From NCBI RefSeq assembly GCF_002803845.1, contig NZ_CP024985.1, positions 2,976,001 through 3,040,000 of the forward strand: DNA of 64,000 bases, read 5' to 3'. This DNA is from Streptomyces lavendulae subsp. lavendulae (lineage in GTDB: Bacteria; Actinomycetota; Actinomycetes; Streptomycetales; Streptomycetaceae). Below, in pieces: positions 52,065 through 61,160 of this stretch. Made by a program: the position numbers and the translations under genes. Under the pieces are notes generated by a model. That model was not told where the DNA came from, searched no databases, and saw only the letters and a program-made list of their open reading frames with translations. Numbering within the stretch: the stretch's first letter is position 1; every line of letters begins with the position of its first letter.

Positions 52065-52550
52065 ATGGAGACCATCGAGACCGAGACGGCCACCCGCTGG
52101 CTGACCGACGCCGAGCAGTGCGCCTGGCGCACCCACCTGGACGTCAGCAGACTGCTGATGCACCAGCTGGAAAAGGATCTCCAGCCCTTCGGGCTCACCA
52201 ACAACGACTACGAGATCCTCGTGAACCTCTCGGAGTCGGACGGCCACCGGATGCGCATGAGCGACCTGGCCACCGCCACGCTGCAGTCCAAGAGCCGGCT
52301 GTCCCACCAGATCACCCGCATGGAGACGGCGGGCCTGGTGCGCCGGGTGAACTGCGAGTCCGACCGCCGCGGCCTGTACGCGGTGCTCACGGACGAGGGC
52401 ATGGACACCATGCGCAAGGTGGCCCCCCACCACGTGGCATCGGTGCGGGAGCACTTCATCGACCTGCTGCCGCCGCAGGCCCTGGCGGCCCTGCGCGAAT
52501 CGCTGCGCCCCGTCGCGGAGCACCTGCGGGAGAACCGCGGCAAGGTCTGA
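52065..52550 (+). CDS. MarR family transcriptional regulator
   Basis: 161 aa from ATG 52065; no Shine-Dalgarno is seen and a promoter -10 lies six bases upstream, so it is probably leaderless. Winged helix: PFGLTNNDYEILVNLSESDG, MSDLATATLQSKSRLSHQIT and METAGLVRRVNCESDRRGLY. A single Cys (VNCESDRRG) in the wing is not in the usual OhrR position. Target unknown; autoregulation is likely. Confidence 0.9.
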   Translation: METIETETATRWLTDAEQCAWRTHLDVSRLLMHQLEKDLQPFGLTNNDYEILVNLSESDGHRMRMSDLATATLQSKSRLSHQITRMETAGLVRRVNCESDRRGLYAVLTDEGMDTMRKVAPHHVASVREHFIDLLPPQALAALRESLRPVAEHLRENRGKV

Positions 52551-52677
52551 GCGGCGGGCGCCCGCCGCGCCGGACGGAGGCGGCGGCCGGAGAATGAGCG
52601 GTGGTATCGCTCACCGCCGGCCGCCCGCCGCCCGCCGGGCACCACAAGCGCGCAGGCCGGTCCGAGGAGGTCCTGCC

Positions 52678-53262
52678 ATGAAGCGCACCCCGTACGTCCG
52701 CGCCGCCGTGTCCGTGGTCCTGCTGGCCGCGGGTCCGGTGGCGGCCGCGACGTCGGCGTCGGCCCACACGGCGCGCACCGCGACCGCCGTCACCGCCATC
52801 ACGGCCGCCCGCGCCGACACCGACGCGCAGGGGGCCGCCGCGGCGGCCCTCAAGAAGTACCCGGGCTACGTCGAGTCCCTCGACCAGGACGGCGCCGTCT
52901 GGCACGTCAACGTGGTCGGCAAGAACGGCAAGAGCAACTCCGAGGTCATCGTGAGCTCCTCCGGCGCCGCGACCCGGGCCAACCAGGACACCGGCCAGGA
53001 CGCGGGCGAGTACAAGACCCTGATCGCGGCCAAGGTCGGCGCGGCCAAGGCGATGAAGGCGGCGCTGGCCGCCCAGCCGGGCAAGGTCCGGTCCCTCGAC
53101 TGGGACGACGAGAACGACAACGGCGTCGCCGACCACTGGTCGGTGCAGATCAAGTCCGCGAACGGCGCCACCCGGGACGTCGGCATCGACGCCACGACCG
53201 GCAAGGTGGTCCCCGCCGACTCCGGCGGCGACAACGGCGACGACGGCAGCGACAGCGGCTGA
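52678..53262 (+). CDS. Secreted PepSY-domain protein
   Basis: 194 aa from ATG 52678, with GAGGAGG upstream. Signal peptide: MKRTPYVRAAVSVVLLAAGP, cleavage near ATSASA. Two PepSY-like units follow: AAAALKKYPGYVESLDQDGA with VWHVNVVGKNGKSNSEVIV, and AAKAMKAALAAQPGKVRSLD with HWSVQIKSANGATRDVGIDA. The end is acidic and Gly-rich. PepSY domains often inhibit or modulate secreted proteases; here that remains an inference. Confidence 0.85.
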   Translation: MKRTPYVRAAVSVVLLAAGPVAAATSASAHTARTATAVTAITAARADTDAQGAAAAALKKYPGYVESLDQDGAVWHVNVVGKNGKSNSEVIVSSSGAATRANQDTGQDAGEYKTLIAAKVGAAKAMKAALAAQPGKVRSLDWDDENDNGVADHWSVQIKSANGATRDVGIDATTGKVVPADSGGDNGDDGSDSG

Positions 53263-53392
53263 CCCGCCCCGGGCAGCGGTGCGGGGGCGGCGCCACCCGG
53301 CAGCCGCCCCCGGCACCCCGCACTCCCCCCTCGGGCCCCGGCACTCCCCCTCGGGCCCCCCCGAGGCCCCGCTCAGGCCTCCGAGGCCCCGC

Positions 53393-54355
53393 TCAGGCCT
53401 CCGTGAGGCCGTCCAGCAGGGCGTCCGCCGCCGCGTACGGGTCCAGCTCGCCCGCGGCGACCCGTACGGCCAGCGCGTCGAGCCGCGCGTCCCCGTGCAG
53501 GTCGGCCAGCCGGCCGCGCAGGGTGGTGATCGCGATCGTCTCCACCTCGCGGGCCGCCCGCGCCGCGCGGCGCCCGTCGAGCACCCCGTGCTCGTCCATC
53601 CAGGCCCGGTGCTTCTCCAGGGCCTCGACCAGTTCGTCGATGCCCTGCCCGCGCGCCGCGACCGTCTTGACGATCGGCGGCCGCCAGTCCTCCGGGCCGC
53701 GGGACTCGCCGAGCCCCAGCATGTGGTTGAGCTCCCGGGCCGTCGCGTCCGCGCCGTCCCGGTCCGCCTTGTTCACCACGTACACGTCGCCGATCTCCAG
53801 GATCCCGGCCTTCGCGGCCTGGATCCCGTCGCCCATCCCGGGCGCCAGCAGCACCACCGAGGTGTCGGCCTGCGAGGCGATCTCCACCTCGGACTGGCCG
53901 ACGCCCACCGTCTCGACCAGGATCACGTCGCAGCCCGCCGCGTCCAGCACCCGGATCGCCTGCGGGGCGGCCCAGGCCAGGCCGCCGAGGTGCCCGCGGG
54001 TCGCCATCGAGCGGATGTAGACCCCCGGGTCGGAGGCGTGGTCCGACATCCGGACCCGGTCGCCGAGGAGCGCCCCGCCCGAGAAGGGCGAGGACGGGTC
54101 CACGGCGAGCACGCCGACCCGCTTGCCGGCCTTGCGGTAGGCCGTGACGAGCGCCGAGGTCGAGGTCGACTTGCCGACGCCGGGCGAGCCGGTCAGACCG
54201 ACCACGTACGCGCCGCCGGTCAGCGGGGCCAGGGCCGCCATCACCTCGCGCAGGTGCGGGGACGCCCCCTCGACCAGTGAGATCAGCCGGGCCACGGCCC
54301 GCGGCCGGCCCTCGCGGGCCTGCGCCACCAGCGTGGGGACGTCCACCGTCGTCAT
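53393..54355 (-). CDS. meaB: MeaB-type G-protein chaperone of B12-dependent mutases
   Basis: 320 aa from ATG 54355, eight bases after the thiolase stop. Walker A: VGLTGSPGVGKSTSTSALV; VLAVDPSSPFSGGALLGDRV is the switch region; VILVETVGVGQSEVEIA is the DxxG-like region; VVNKADRDGAD is the guanine-specificity NKxD. It loads and protects adenosylcobalamin on methylmalonyl-CoA or isobutyryl-CoA mutase. icmA is encoded 8 kb away. Confidence 0.94.
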   Translation of the reverse strand: MTTVDVPTLVAQAREGRPRAVARLISLVEGASPHLREVMAALAPLTGGAYVVGLTGSPGVGKSTSTSALVTAYRKAGKRVGVLAVDPSSPFSGGALLGDRVRMSDHASDPGVYIRSMATRGHLGGLAWAAPQAIRVLDAAGCDVILVETVGVGQSEVEIASQADTSVVLLAPGMGDGIQAAKAGILEIGDVYVVNKADRDGADATARELNHMLGLGESRGPEDWRPPIVKTVAARGQGIDELVEALEKHRAWMDEHGVLDGRRAARAAREVETIAITTLRGRLADLHGDARLDALAVRVAAGELDPYAAADALLDGLTEA

Positions 54356-54363
54356 CCGCGCAC

Positions 54364-55566
54364 CTACGCCTTCGGGACGCGGATCACGAGGGCGTCGCCC
54401 TGGCCGCCGCCACCGCAGAGCGCGGCCGCGCCCACGCCGCCGCCGCGGCGCTTGAGCTCCAGCGCCAGGTGCAGCACCACGCGGGCACCGGACATGCCGA
54501 TGGGGTGCCCCAGGGCAATGGCGCCACCGTTGACGTTCACCTTTTCCGGGGTCACGCCGAGGTCCTTCATTGACTGGACGGCGACCGCCGCGAAGGCCTC
54601 GTTGATCTCGATGAGGTCCAGGTCGGAGACCTCCAGGCCCTCCTTCTCCAGCGCGTGCAGGATCGCGTTCGAGGGCTGCGACTGGAGGGAGTTGTCCGGA
54701 CCGGCCACGTTGCCGTGGGCGCCGATCTCGGCGATCCACTCCAGGCCCAGCTCCTCGGCCTTGGCCTTGCTCATCACGACCACGGCGGCGGCGCCGTCGG
54801 AGATCTGCGAGGAGGTGCCGGCGGTGATCGTCCCGTCCTTGGCGAAGGCGGGACGCAGCTTGCCGAGCGATTCCACGGTGGTCTCCGCGCGGATGCCCTC
54901 GTCCGCGGTGAACAGCACCGGGTCGCCCTTGCGCTGCGGAATCTCGACCGGGGTGATCTCGGCCTCGAAGACGCCGTTCTTCTGCGCGGCGGCGGCCCGC
55001 TGGTGGGAGGCGGCCGCGAACGCGTCCTGCGGGGCGCGCTCGATGCCCAGCCGGGTGTTGTGCTTCTCGGTGGACTCGCCCATCGCGATGTTCTCGAAGG
55101 CGTCGGTGAGGCCGTCGTACGCCATGGCGTCGAGCATCTCGATCGCGCCGTACTTGAAGCCCTCGCGGGACTTCGGCAGCAGGTGCGGGGCGTTGGTCAT
55201 CGACTCCTGGCCGCCCGCGACCACGATGTCGAACTCACCGGCGCGGATGAGCTGGTCGGCCAGGGCGATGGCGTCGAGGCCCGAGAGGCACACCTTGTTG
55301 ATGGTGAGGGCGGGGACGTTCATCGGGATGCCCGCCTTGACGGCGGCCTGGCGGGCGGGGATCTGGCCCGCGCCGGCCTGGAGCACCTGGCCCATGATCA
55401 CGTACTGGACCTGGTCGCCGGAGATGCCGGCCCGTTCCAGCGCCGACTTGATGGCGAATCCGCCGAGGTCGGCGCCCGAGAAGGACTTCAGCGAGCCGAG
55501 CAGACGCCCCATGGGCGTGCGGGCCCCGGCGACGATCACTGAAGTGGTGTTGTTCGTTCCGGACAT
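54364..55566 (-). CDS. Acetyl-CoA C-acetyltransferase (thiolase)
   Basis: 400 aa from ATG 55566. Nucleophile Cys93 in [25 protein letters not shown] with the oxyanion Asn, [16 protein letters not shown] with catalytic His, and the second Cys in [14 protein letters not shown]. It condenses or cleaves acetyl-CoA/acetoacetyl-CoA, in lipid breakdown or precursor supply. It is followed closely by meaB, and epimerase is divergent, forming an acyl-CoA cluster. A 14-bp palindrome lies 47 bp upstream. Confidence 0.93.
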   Translation of the reverse strand: MSGTNNTTSVIVAGARTPMGRLLGSLKSFSGADLGGFAIKSALERAGISGDQVQYVIMGQVLQAGAGQIPARQAAVKAGIPMNVPALTINKVCLSGLDAIALADQLIRAGEFDIVVAGGQESMTNAPHLLPKSREGFKYGAIEMLDAMAYDGLTDAFENIAMGESTEKHNTRLGIERAPQDAFAAASHQRAAAAQKNGVFEAEITPVEIPQRKGDPVLFTADEGIRAETTVESLGKLRPAFAKDGTITAGTSSQISDGAAAVVVMSKAKAEELGLEWIAEIGAHGNVAGPDNSLQSQPSNAILHALEKEGLEVSDLDLIEINEAFAAVAVQSMKDLGVTPEKVNVNGGAIALGHPIGMSGARVVLHLALELKRRGGGVGAAALCGGGGQGDALVIRVPKA

Positions 55567-55612
55567 GAGGCACAGCCCCTTGGATGAGGAGTGAACGAGG
55601 GTTTACCTGAAT

Positions 55613-55626
55613 GTACTGAGCAGTAC
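55613..55626. promoter_or_regulatory. Palindrome between thiolase and epimerase genes
   Basis: GTACTG-AG-CAGTAC (6-2-6), perfectly symmetric in the arms, in the 135-bp divergent gap. It fits a TetR-type acyl-CoA regulator site controlling one or both genes. Confidence 0.5.
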
Positions 55627-55701
55627 CCGCGCCGTCACCGGGCAGTCGGTGTGATCGCTGGCACGTTGCGTAACCACCCTCCGCGGCGGTGGACTGGACC
55701 C

Positions 55702-56130
55702 ATGCTGACAAGAATCGACCACATCGGGATCGCCTGCTTCGACCTCGACAAGACCGTCGAGTTCTACCGTGCCACGTACGGCTTCGAGGTGTTCCACACC
55801 GAGATCAACGAAGAGCAGGGCGTGCGCGAGGCCATGCTCAAGATCAACGAGACCTCCGACGGCGGGGCCTCCTACCTCCAGCTCCTGGAGCCCACCCGCG
55901 AGGACTCCGCGGTGGGCAAGTGGCTGGCCAAGAACGGCGAGGGCGTCCACCACATCGCCTTCGGCACCGCGGATGTCGACGGCGACTCCGAAGCCATCCG
56001 GGGCAAGGGCGTACGGGTCCTCTACGACGAGCCGCGCACCGGCTCCATGGGCTCCCGGATCACCTTCCTCCACCCCAAGGACTGCCACGGAGTCCTCACC
56101 GAACTGGTCACCTCGAACCCTGATCACTGA
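55702..56130 (+). CDS. mce: Methylmalonyl-CoA epimerase
   Basis: 142 aa from ATG 55702 (MLTRIDHIGIACFDLDKTVE). Vicinal-oxygen-chelate fold with metal ligands: His in RIDHIGIA, Gln in YLQLLEPT, His in HHIAFGTAD, and Glu in HGVLTELV. It interconverts (R)- and (S)-methylmalonyl-CoA, linking propionate metabolism to the mutase. The gene faces away from thiolase-meaB. Confidence 0.94.
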   Translation: MLTRIDHIGIACFDLDKTVEFYRATYGFEVFHTEINEEQGVREAMLKINETSDGGASYLQLLEPTREDSAVGKWLAKNGEGVHHIAFGTADVDGDSEAIRGKGVRVLYDEPRTGSMGSRITFLHPKDCHGVLTELVTSNPDH

Positions 56131-56310
56131 TGCCCCCATTCCCCGGCCGGTAGAGTGGCACTGGCTCGGCCGGGGTTCGGTGCGGAGACGGGGTCGGGGC
56201 CCGAACCCCTGCCCCGGTATCTGACACCATTCCCCGGGGGCGTCGTTCAGCGGGCGAGCGATGCTCAATTGGGAGTGAGCTTGCGACCAGGGGACGGATG
56301 GGACCGCGCT
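56131..56310. other. Upstream region of scy
   Basis: 180 bp without a gene. TAGAGT (56151-56156) could be a -10. A Gly-rich G-run with GGATGGGA precedes GTG 56311. Confidence 0.35.
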
Positions 56311-59300
56311 GTGCGGGGCTACGAAAGCCAGGAGAGCCATCAGGCCGAGGCCGACCATCTCTCGCGCTTCGAGGCCGAGATGGAGCGGCTGAAGAAGGAG
56401 CGCGGGAAGGCCGTCCAGCACGCAGAAGACCTGGGATACCAGGTCGAAGTGCTGCGCGCCAAGCTCCATGAGGTGCGCCGCAATCTCGCGTCCCGCCCCG
56501 CGTACGACGGCGCGGACATGGGGTACCAGGCGGAGCAGCTGCTCCGCAATGCCCAGGTGCAGGCCGACCAGATGCGCTCGGACGCCGAGCGCGAACTGCG
56601 CGATGCCCGGGCCCAGACCCAGCGCATCCTCCAGGAGCACGCCGAGCACCAGGCGCGCCTCCAGGCCGAGCTGCACACCGAGGCCGTCAACCGGCGCCAG
56701 CGCCTGGACCAGGAGCTCAACGAGCGCCGCCAGACGGTCGAGGCCCACGTCAACGAGAACGTCGCCTGGGCCGAGCAGCTGCGCGCCCGGACCGAGTCCC
56801 AGGCCCGCCGGCTCATGGACGAGTCCCGCGCCGAGGCCGAGCAGGCGCTGAACGCCGCCCGCGCCGAGGCCGCCCGGACCGTGGAGGAGGCCCGCCGCCG
56901 GCTCGCCGCCGACGCGGAGGCCGCCCGTACCGAGGCCGAATCCACGCTGCTGCGTGCCCGCAAGGAGGCCGAGCGGCTGCTCGCCGCCGCCTCGGCGCAG
57001 GCCCAGGAGGCCACCGAGCACGCGGAGCGGCTGCGCAGCAGCACCACCGCCGAAGCCGAGCAGACCCGGCAGCAGACCCTGGACCTCGGCCGGGTGGCCG
57101 AGGCCCGGGTCCAGGAGGCCGACGCGGCGCTGCGCACGGCCCGCGCCGAGGCCGAGACCCTGCTCGCGGACGCCAAGGAGAGCGCCGCCCGGCAGCTCGC
57201 CTCGGCGGAGTCCGTCAACGAGCAGCGCACCCGCACCGCGAAGGAGCAGGTCGCCCGGCTGGTCGGCGAGGCCACCAAGGAGACCGAGGCCCTCAAGGCC
57301 GAGGCCGAGCAGGCCCTGGCCGACGCCCGCGTGGAGGCCGAGCGGCTGCGCACCGAAGCGGGCGAGCAGGCCCGTACGGCCGCCGCCGAGGACACCGCCG
57401 CGCAGCTGGCGAAGGCCGCCCGCACCGCCGAGGACGTGCTCAACAAGGCCTCGGAGGACGCCCGGGCCACCACCCGCGCCGCCTCCGAGGAGGCCGAGCG
57501 GATCCGCCGCGAGGCGGAGGCCGAGGCCGAGCGGCTGCGTCTGCAGGCTGCGGCCACGGCCGACGAGCTCAAGGGCGCGGCGAAGGACGACACCGAGGAG
57601 TACCGGGCCCGTACCGTCGAACTCCAGGCTGAGGCCCGGCGGCTGCGCGGCGAGGCGGAACAGCTGCGCGCCGAGGCCGTCGCCGAGGGCGAGCGGATCC
57701 GCGGGGAGGCCCGCCGCGAGGCGGTCCAGCAGATCGAGGAGGCGGCCCGGACCGCCGAGGAACTGCTGGGCAAGGCCAAGGCGGACGCGGACGAGCTGCG
57801 CGGCGGTGCGACCGCCGAGAGCGAGCGGGTCCGCGCCGAGGCCGTGGAGCGGGCGACGACCCTGCGCCGGCAGGCCGAGGAGACCCTGGAGCGCACCCGC
57901 GCGGAGGCCGACCGGCTGCGCGCGGACGCCGAGGAGCACGCCGAGGCCCTGGTCGCCGAGGCGGACGCGGCCGTACGGGCGCGGCGCGAGGAGACCGAGC
58001 AGGCACTGGCCGCGAAGCGGGCGGAGGCCGATCAGGAGCTCGTGCGCCTGCACACGGACGCCGAGGGACGGCTGGCCACGGCGGAGCAGACGCTGCGCGA
58101 CGCACGCGCCGCGGCGGAGGGCATCCGCAAGGAGACCACCGAGGAGAACGACCGGCTGCGCGCCGAGGCGGCGGAGCGGATCCGTACCCTCCAGGCACAG
58201 TCGGAGGCGGAGGCCGAGCAGCTGCGCACGGAGGCCGCGCAGGACGCGGGCCGGGTCCGCGCGGAGGCCGAGCAGGTGTCCGTACGGCTGCGCGCCGAGG
58301 CGGAGACCGAGTCGGAGCGGCTGCGCGCCGAGGCGCAGGAGACCGCGGACCGGCTGCGCGCCGAGGCCAAGGCGGCCGCCGAGCGGGTCGCGGCGGAGGC
58401 CGCGGAGGCCCTCGCGGCCGCCCAGGAGGAGGCCGCGCGCCGTCGCCGGGAGGCCGAGGAGACCCTGTCGGCGGCCCGTACGGACGCGGGCAACGAGCGG
58501 GCCCAGGCCCGTGAGCAGAGCGAGGAACTGCTGGCGCAGGCGCGCAAGCGCTCGGAGGAGGCGCAGGCCGAGGCGGTCTGGCTGACCGAGGAGGCGGAGA
58601 GCCGCGCCGCGGAGCTGGTCGCGGCGGCGGAGGCCACCGCCCAGCAGGTGCGGGACTCCGTGGCCGGCCTGCACGAGCAGGCCGAGGAGGAGGTCGCCGG
58701 ACTGCGCAGCGCGGCCGAGCACGCGGCGGACCGTACGCGTACGGAGGCCGAGGAGGAGGCGGACCGGGTCCGCGCCGAGGCCCGTGCGGACCGCGAGCGG
58801 GCGGCCGAGGACGCGGCGCGCCTGCGCAGCGAGGCCCGCGTCGAGACGGACGCGGCGAAGGCCCTGGCGGAGCGCACGGTCGGCGACGCGATCGCCGAGG
58901 CCGAGCAGCTGCGCGCGGATACGGCGGAGTACGCCCAGCGGGTGCGCACGGAGGCGACGGACGCCCTGGCGGCGTCCGAGCGCGACGCGGCGCGGACCCG
59001 GGCGGACGCCCGCGAGGACGCGAACCGGATCCGCGGCGAGGCGGCGGAGTCCCTGGAGTCCGCGCGCGCCGAGGGCGGCCGGATCGTCACCGAGGCCACC
59101 GCCGAGGCGGAGCGGCTCACGGAGGAGACCCTGGCGGCGAACGCGCTGACGGTCGACGAGGCACGGGCGGAGGCCGAGCGGCTGACCGCGGAGGCGGAGC
59201 AGGCGGCCGAGGCCACCCGCGCCGAGGCCGCGGCCACCCTGGACGAGGCCCGAGCCGAGGGCAACCGGCTCCGTACGGAGGCCGCCGAGCAGGCGGACCG

Positions 59301-60966
59301 GCTCATCACCGAGGCCACGGCCGAGGCGGAGCGGCTCACGGAGGAGACCCGTGCGGCCAACGAGCTGACGGTCGGCGAGGCGCAGGAGGCGGCCGACGCG
59401 CTGCGCGCCGAGGCGGCGGACACCCTCGACGAGGCCCGCGCCGAGGCGAACCGGCTGCGCACCGAGGCCGCCGAGCAGGCGGACCGGCTCATCACCGAGG
59501 CCACCGCGGAGGCGGAGAAGCTCACGGCGCAGGCGGCGCAGACGCTGGCCGCGGCCGAGCGGGATTCCACGAGGATCCTGGTCGACTCCCGTGCCGAGGG
59601 CGACCGGCTGGTCGAGGAGACCCGCGCGGCCAACGAGCTGACGGTCGGCGAGGCGCAGGAGGCGGCCGACGCGCTGCGCGCCGAGGCGGCGCAGACCCTG
59701 GACGAGGCCCGCGCGGAGGGCGGCCGGATCATCGGCGAGGCCACCGCGGAGGCGGAGCGCGTCACGGTCGCGGCGAACGAGACCCTGGCGGGCGCGGAGC
59801 GGGAGGCCGAGCAGACGCTCGACGAGGCCCGCACCGAGGCGGGCCGGGTGCGCACCGAGGCCGCCGAGCAGGCGGACCGGCTCATCACCGAGGCCGTCAC
59901 CGAGGCGGAGAAGCTCACCGAGCAGACCCGCAAGGACAACGAGCGGACGGTCGGCGAGGCGCAGAACGAGGCCGAGCGGCTGCGTGCCGACGCGGCGGAG
60001 GCGCTGGCCTCCGCGCAGGAGCACGCGACGCGGACCCGGTCCGAGGCGGAGCGGGTCAAGGCCGAGGCGGCGACCGACGCGGAGCGCACGCGCACCGAGA
60101 CCCGTGAGGAGTCGGAGCGGCTGCTGGACGAGGCGCGCGAGGAGGCCAACAAGCGCCGCACCGAGGCCGCGGAGCAGGTGGACCGGCTCATCACGGAGGC
60201 GGCGGCGGAAGCCGAGAAGCTCACCTCCGAGGCGGGCCGCCAGGCCCTCGCCGCCACCACGGCGGCCGAGGAGCAGGCCGACGCGATGGTCGACGCGGCG
60301 CGCAAGGAGGCCGCGCGGATCACTTCGGAGGCGACCGTCGAGGGCAACTCCCTGGTGGAGAAGGCCCGTACCGACGCCGACGAGCTGCTGGTCGGGGCGC
60401 GTACGGACGCCGCGGCCATAAGGGAGCGGGCGGAGGAGCTGCGCGGCCGGGTGGAGTCCGAGGTCGAGGAGCTGCACGAGCGCGCCCGCCGGGAGTCGGC
60501 GGAGCAGATGAAGTCGGCCGGCGAGCGCGTGGACAAGCTGGTGCGCGCGGCGACGGAGCAGAGCGTCGAGGCGGAGGCCAAGGCCAAGGAGCTGGTGTCG
60601 GACGCGAGCAGCGAGGCGAGCAAGGTCCGCATCGCGGCCGTGCGCAAGGCCGAGGCGCTGCTCAAGGAGGCCGAGCAGAAGAAGGCCGACCTGTCGCGGC
60701 AGGCCGAGAAGGCGCTCGCCGAGGCGCAGGCGGAGGCCGAGCGGCTCGTCGACGAGGGCCGTCGTGAGCTGGAGGTCCTGGTGCGCAGGCGCGAGGACAT
60801 TCAGGCGGAGATCTCCCGTGTCCAGGACGTTCTTGAGGCGTTGGAATCATTCGAGGCACCTTCGGGTGGCGGAAAGCCCGCATTGGGTGGCCAGGGCGCG
60901 GGGGGCGTGAAGGCCGGAGCAACAGCGGGTTCCACTCGTTCGGGTGGCAAGGCGTCAGAGGGGTAG
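56311..60966 (+). CDS. scy: Scy: long coiled-coil tip-growth cytoskeletal protein
   Basis: 1551 aa from GTG 56311 (VRGYESQESHQAEADHLSRF), the start known for Streptomyces Scy; a frame extension to 56155 or a TTG at 56281 is possible. Almost the whole protein is coiled coil rich in Ala, Glu, Arg: N-terminal heptads (FEAEMERLKKERGKAVQHAE) then the 51-residue-type repeats known for Scy/FilP, with recurrent AEAERL/AEEQADRLITEA blocks. A short Gly-rich C-terminal tail follows. Scy organises the polarisome with DivIVA and FilP at the hyphal tip. It is longer than the ~1326 residues I recall for S. coelicolor Scy. filP lies 194 bp downstream. Confidence 0.93.
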   Translation: MRGYESQESHQAEADHLSRFEAEMERLKKERGKAVQHAEDLGYQVEVLRAKLHEVRRNLASRPAYDGADMGYQAEQLLRNAQVQADQMRSDAERELRDARAQTQRILQEHAEHQARLQAELHTEAVNRRQRLDQELNERRQTVEAHVNENVAWAEQLRARTESQARRLMDESRAEAEQALNAARAEAARTVEEARRRLAADAEAARTEAESTLLRARKEAERLLAAASAQAQEATEHAERLRSSTTAEAEQTRQQTLDLGRVAEARVQEADAALRTARAEAETLLADAKESAARQLASAESVNEQRTRTAKEQVARLVGEATKETEALKAEAEQALADARVEAERLRTEAGEQARTAAAEDTAAQLAKAARTAEDVLNKASEDARATTRAASEEAERIRREAEAEAERLRLQAAATADELKGAAKDDTEEYRARTVELQAEARRLRGEAEQLRAEAVAEGERIRGEARREAVQQIEEAARTAEELLGKAKADADELRGGATAESERVRAEAVERATTLRRQAEETLERTRAEADRLRADAEEHAEALVAEADAAVRARREETEQALAAKRAEADQELVRLHTDAEGRLATAEQTLRDARAAAEGIRKETTEENDRLRAEAAERIRTLQAQSEAEAEQLRTEAAQDAGRVRAEAEQVSVRLRAEAETESERLRAEAQETADRLRAEAKAAAERVAAEAAEALAAAQEEAARRRREAEETLSAARTDAGNERAQAREQSEELLAQARKRSEEAQAEAVWLTEEAESRAAELVAAAEATAQQVRDSVAGLHEQAEEEVAGLRSAAEHAADRTRTEAEEEADRVRAEARADRERAAEDAARLRSEARVETDAAKALAERTVGDAIAEAEQLRADTAEYAQRVRTEATDALAASERDAARTRADAREDANRIRGEAAESLESARAEGGRIVTEATAEAERLTEETLAANALTVDEARAEAERLTAEAEQAAEATRAEAAATLDEARAEGNRLRTEAAEQADRLITEATAEAERLTEETRAANELTVGEAQEAADALRAEAADTLDEARAEANRLRTEAAEQADRLITEATAEAEKLTAQAAQTLAAAERDSTRILVDSRAEGDRLVEETRAANELTVGEAQEAADALRAEAAQTLDEARAEGGRIIGEATAEAERVTVAANETLAGAEREAEQTLDEARTEAGRVRTEAAEQADRLITEAVTEAEKLTEQTRKDNERTVGEAQNEAERLRADAAEALASAQEHATRTRSEAERVKAEAATDAERTRTETREESERLLDEAREEANKRRTEAAEQVDRLITEAAAEAEKLTSEAGRQALAATTAAEEQADAMVDAARKEAARITSEATVEGNSLVEKARTDADELLVGARTDAAAIRERAEELRGRVESEVEELHERARRESAEQMKSAGERVDKLVRAATEQSVEAEAKAKELVSDASSEASKVRIAAVRKAEALLKEAEQKKADLSRQAEKALAEAQAEAERLVDEGRRELEVLVRRREDIQAEISRVQDVLEALESFEAPSGGGKPALGGQGAGGVKAGATAGSTRSGGKASEG
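59281..60200 (+). repeat. Internal DNA repeats in scy
   Basis: A block encoding AAEQADRLITEA recurs at about 59281, 59467, 59860 and 60166 (spacing 186, 393 and 306 bp, all multiples of 3). A GCGGCCAACGAGCTGACGG block recurs at 59353 and 59626 (273 bp apart). Confidence 0.75.
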
Positions 60967-61160
60967 TCAGAAGACGGGATGTGTGCTTCTGAGGGAGGTT
61001 CAGGCGAAGGAGTGACAAGCATTCTGCCGTCTTGCCACTCAAAAGGGGTGTCATTGTCCAGGGCAAACCCGGATTGACTCGATGACACGCCGCCCGGGCG
61101 CCTAGGATTCCCCTTAACACCTCACGTAGCACCTCATCGGTCTCATTCGACAGGAACCCC
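60967..61160. promoter_or_regulatory. scy-filP intergenic region with candidate filP promoter
   Basis: 194 bp without a gene. TAGGAT (61111-61116) is a plausible -10 for filP; no good -35 at the expected spacing (TTGACT is too far). No strong hairpin is seen after scy. Confidence 0.4.

Noticed and set aside
55603..60477. A 1624-codon open frame on the minus strand opposite scy
   Set aside because: It is the complement of the repetitive Scy coding sequence; high G+C leaves long antisense frames open, and the composition (Leu/Gly/Arg repeats) is an artefact of the heptads.
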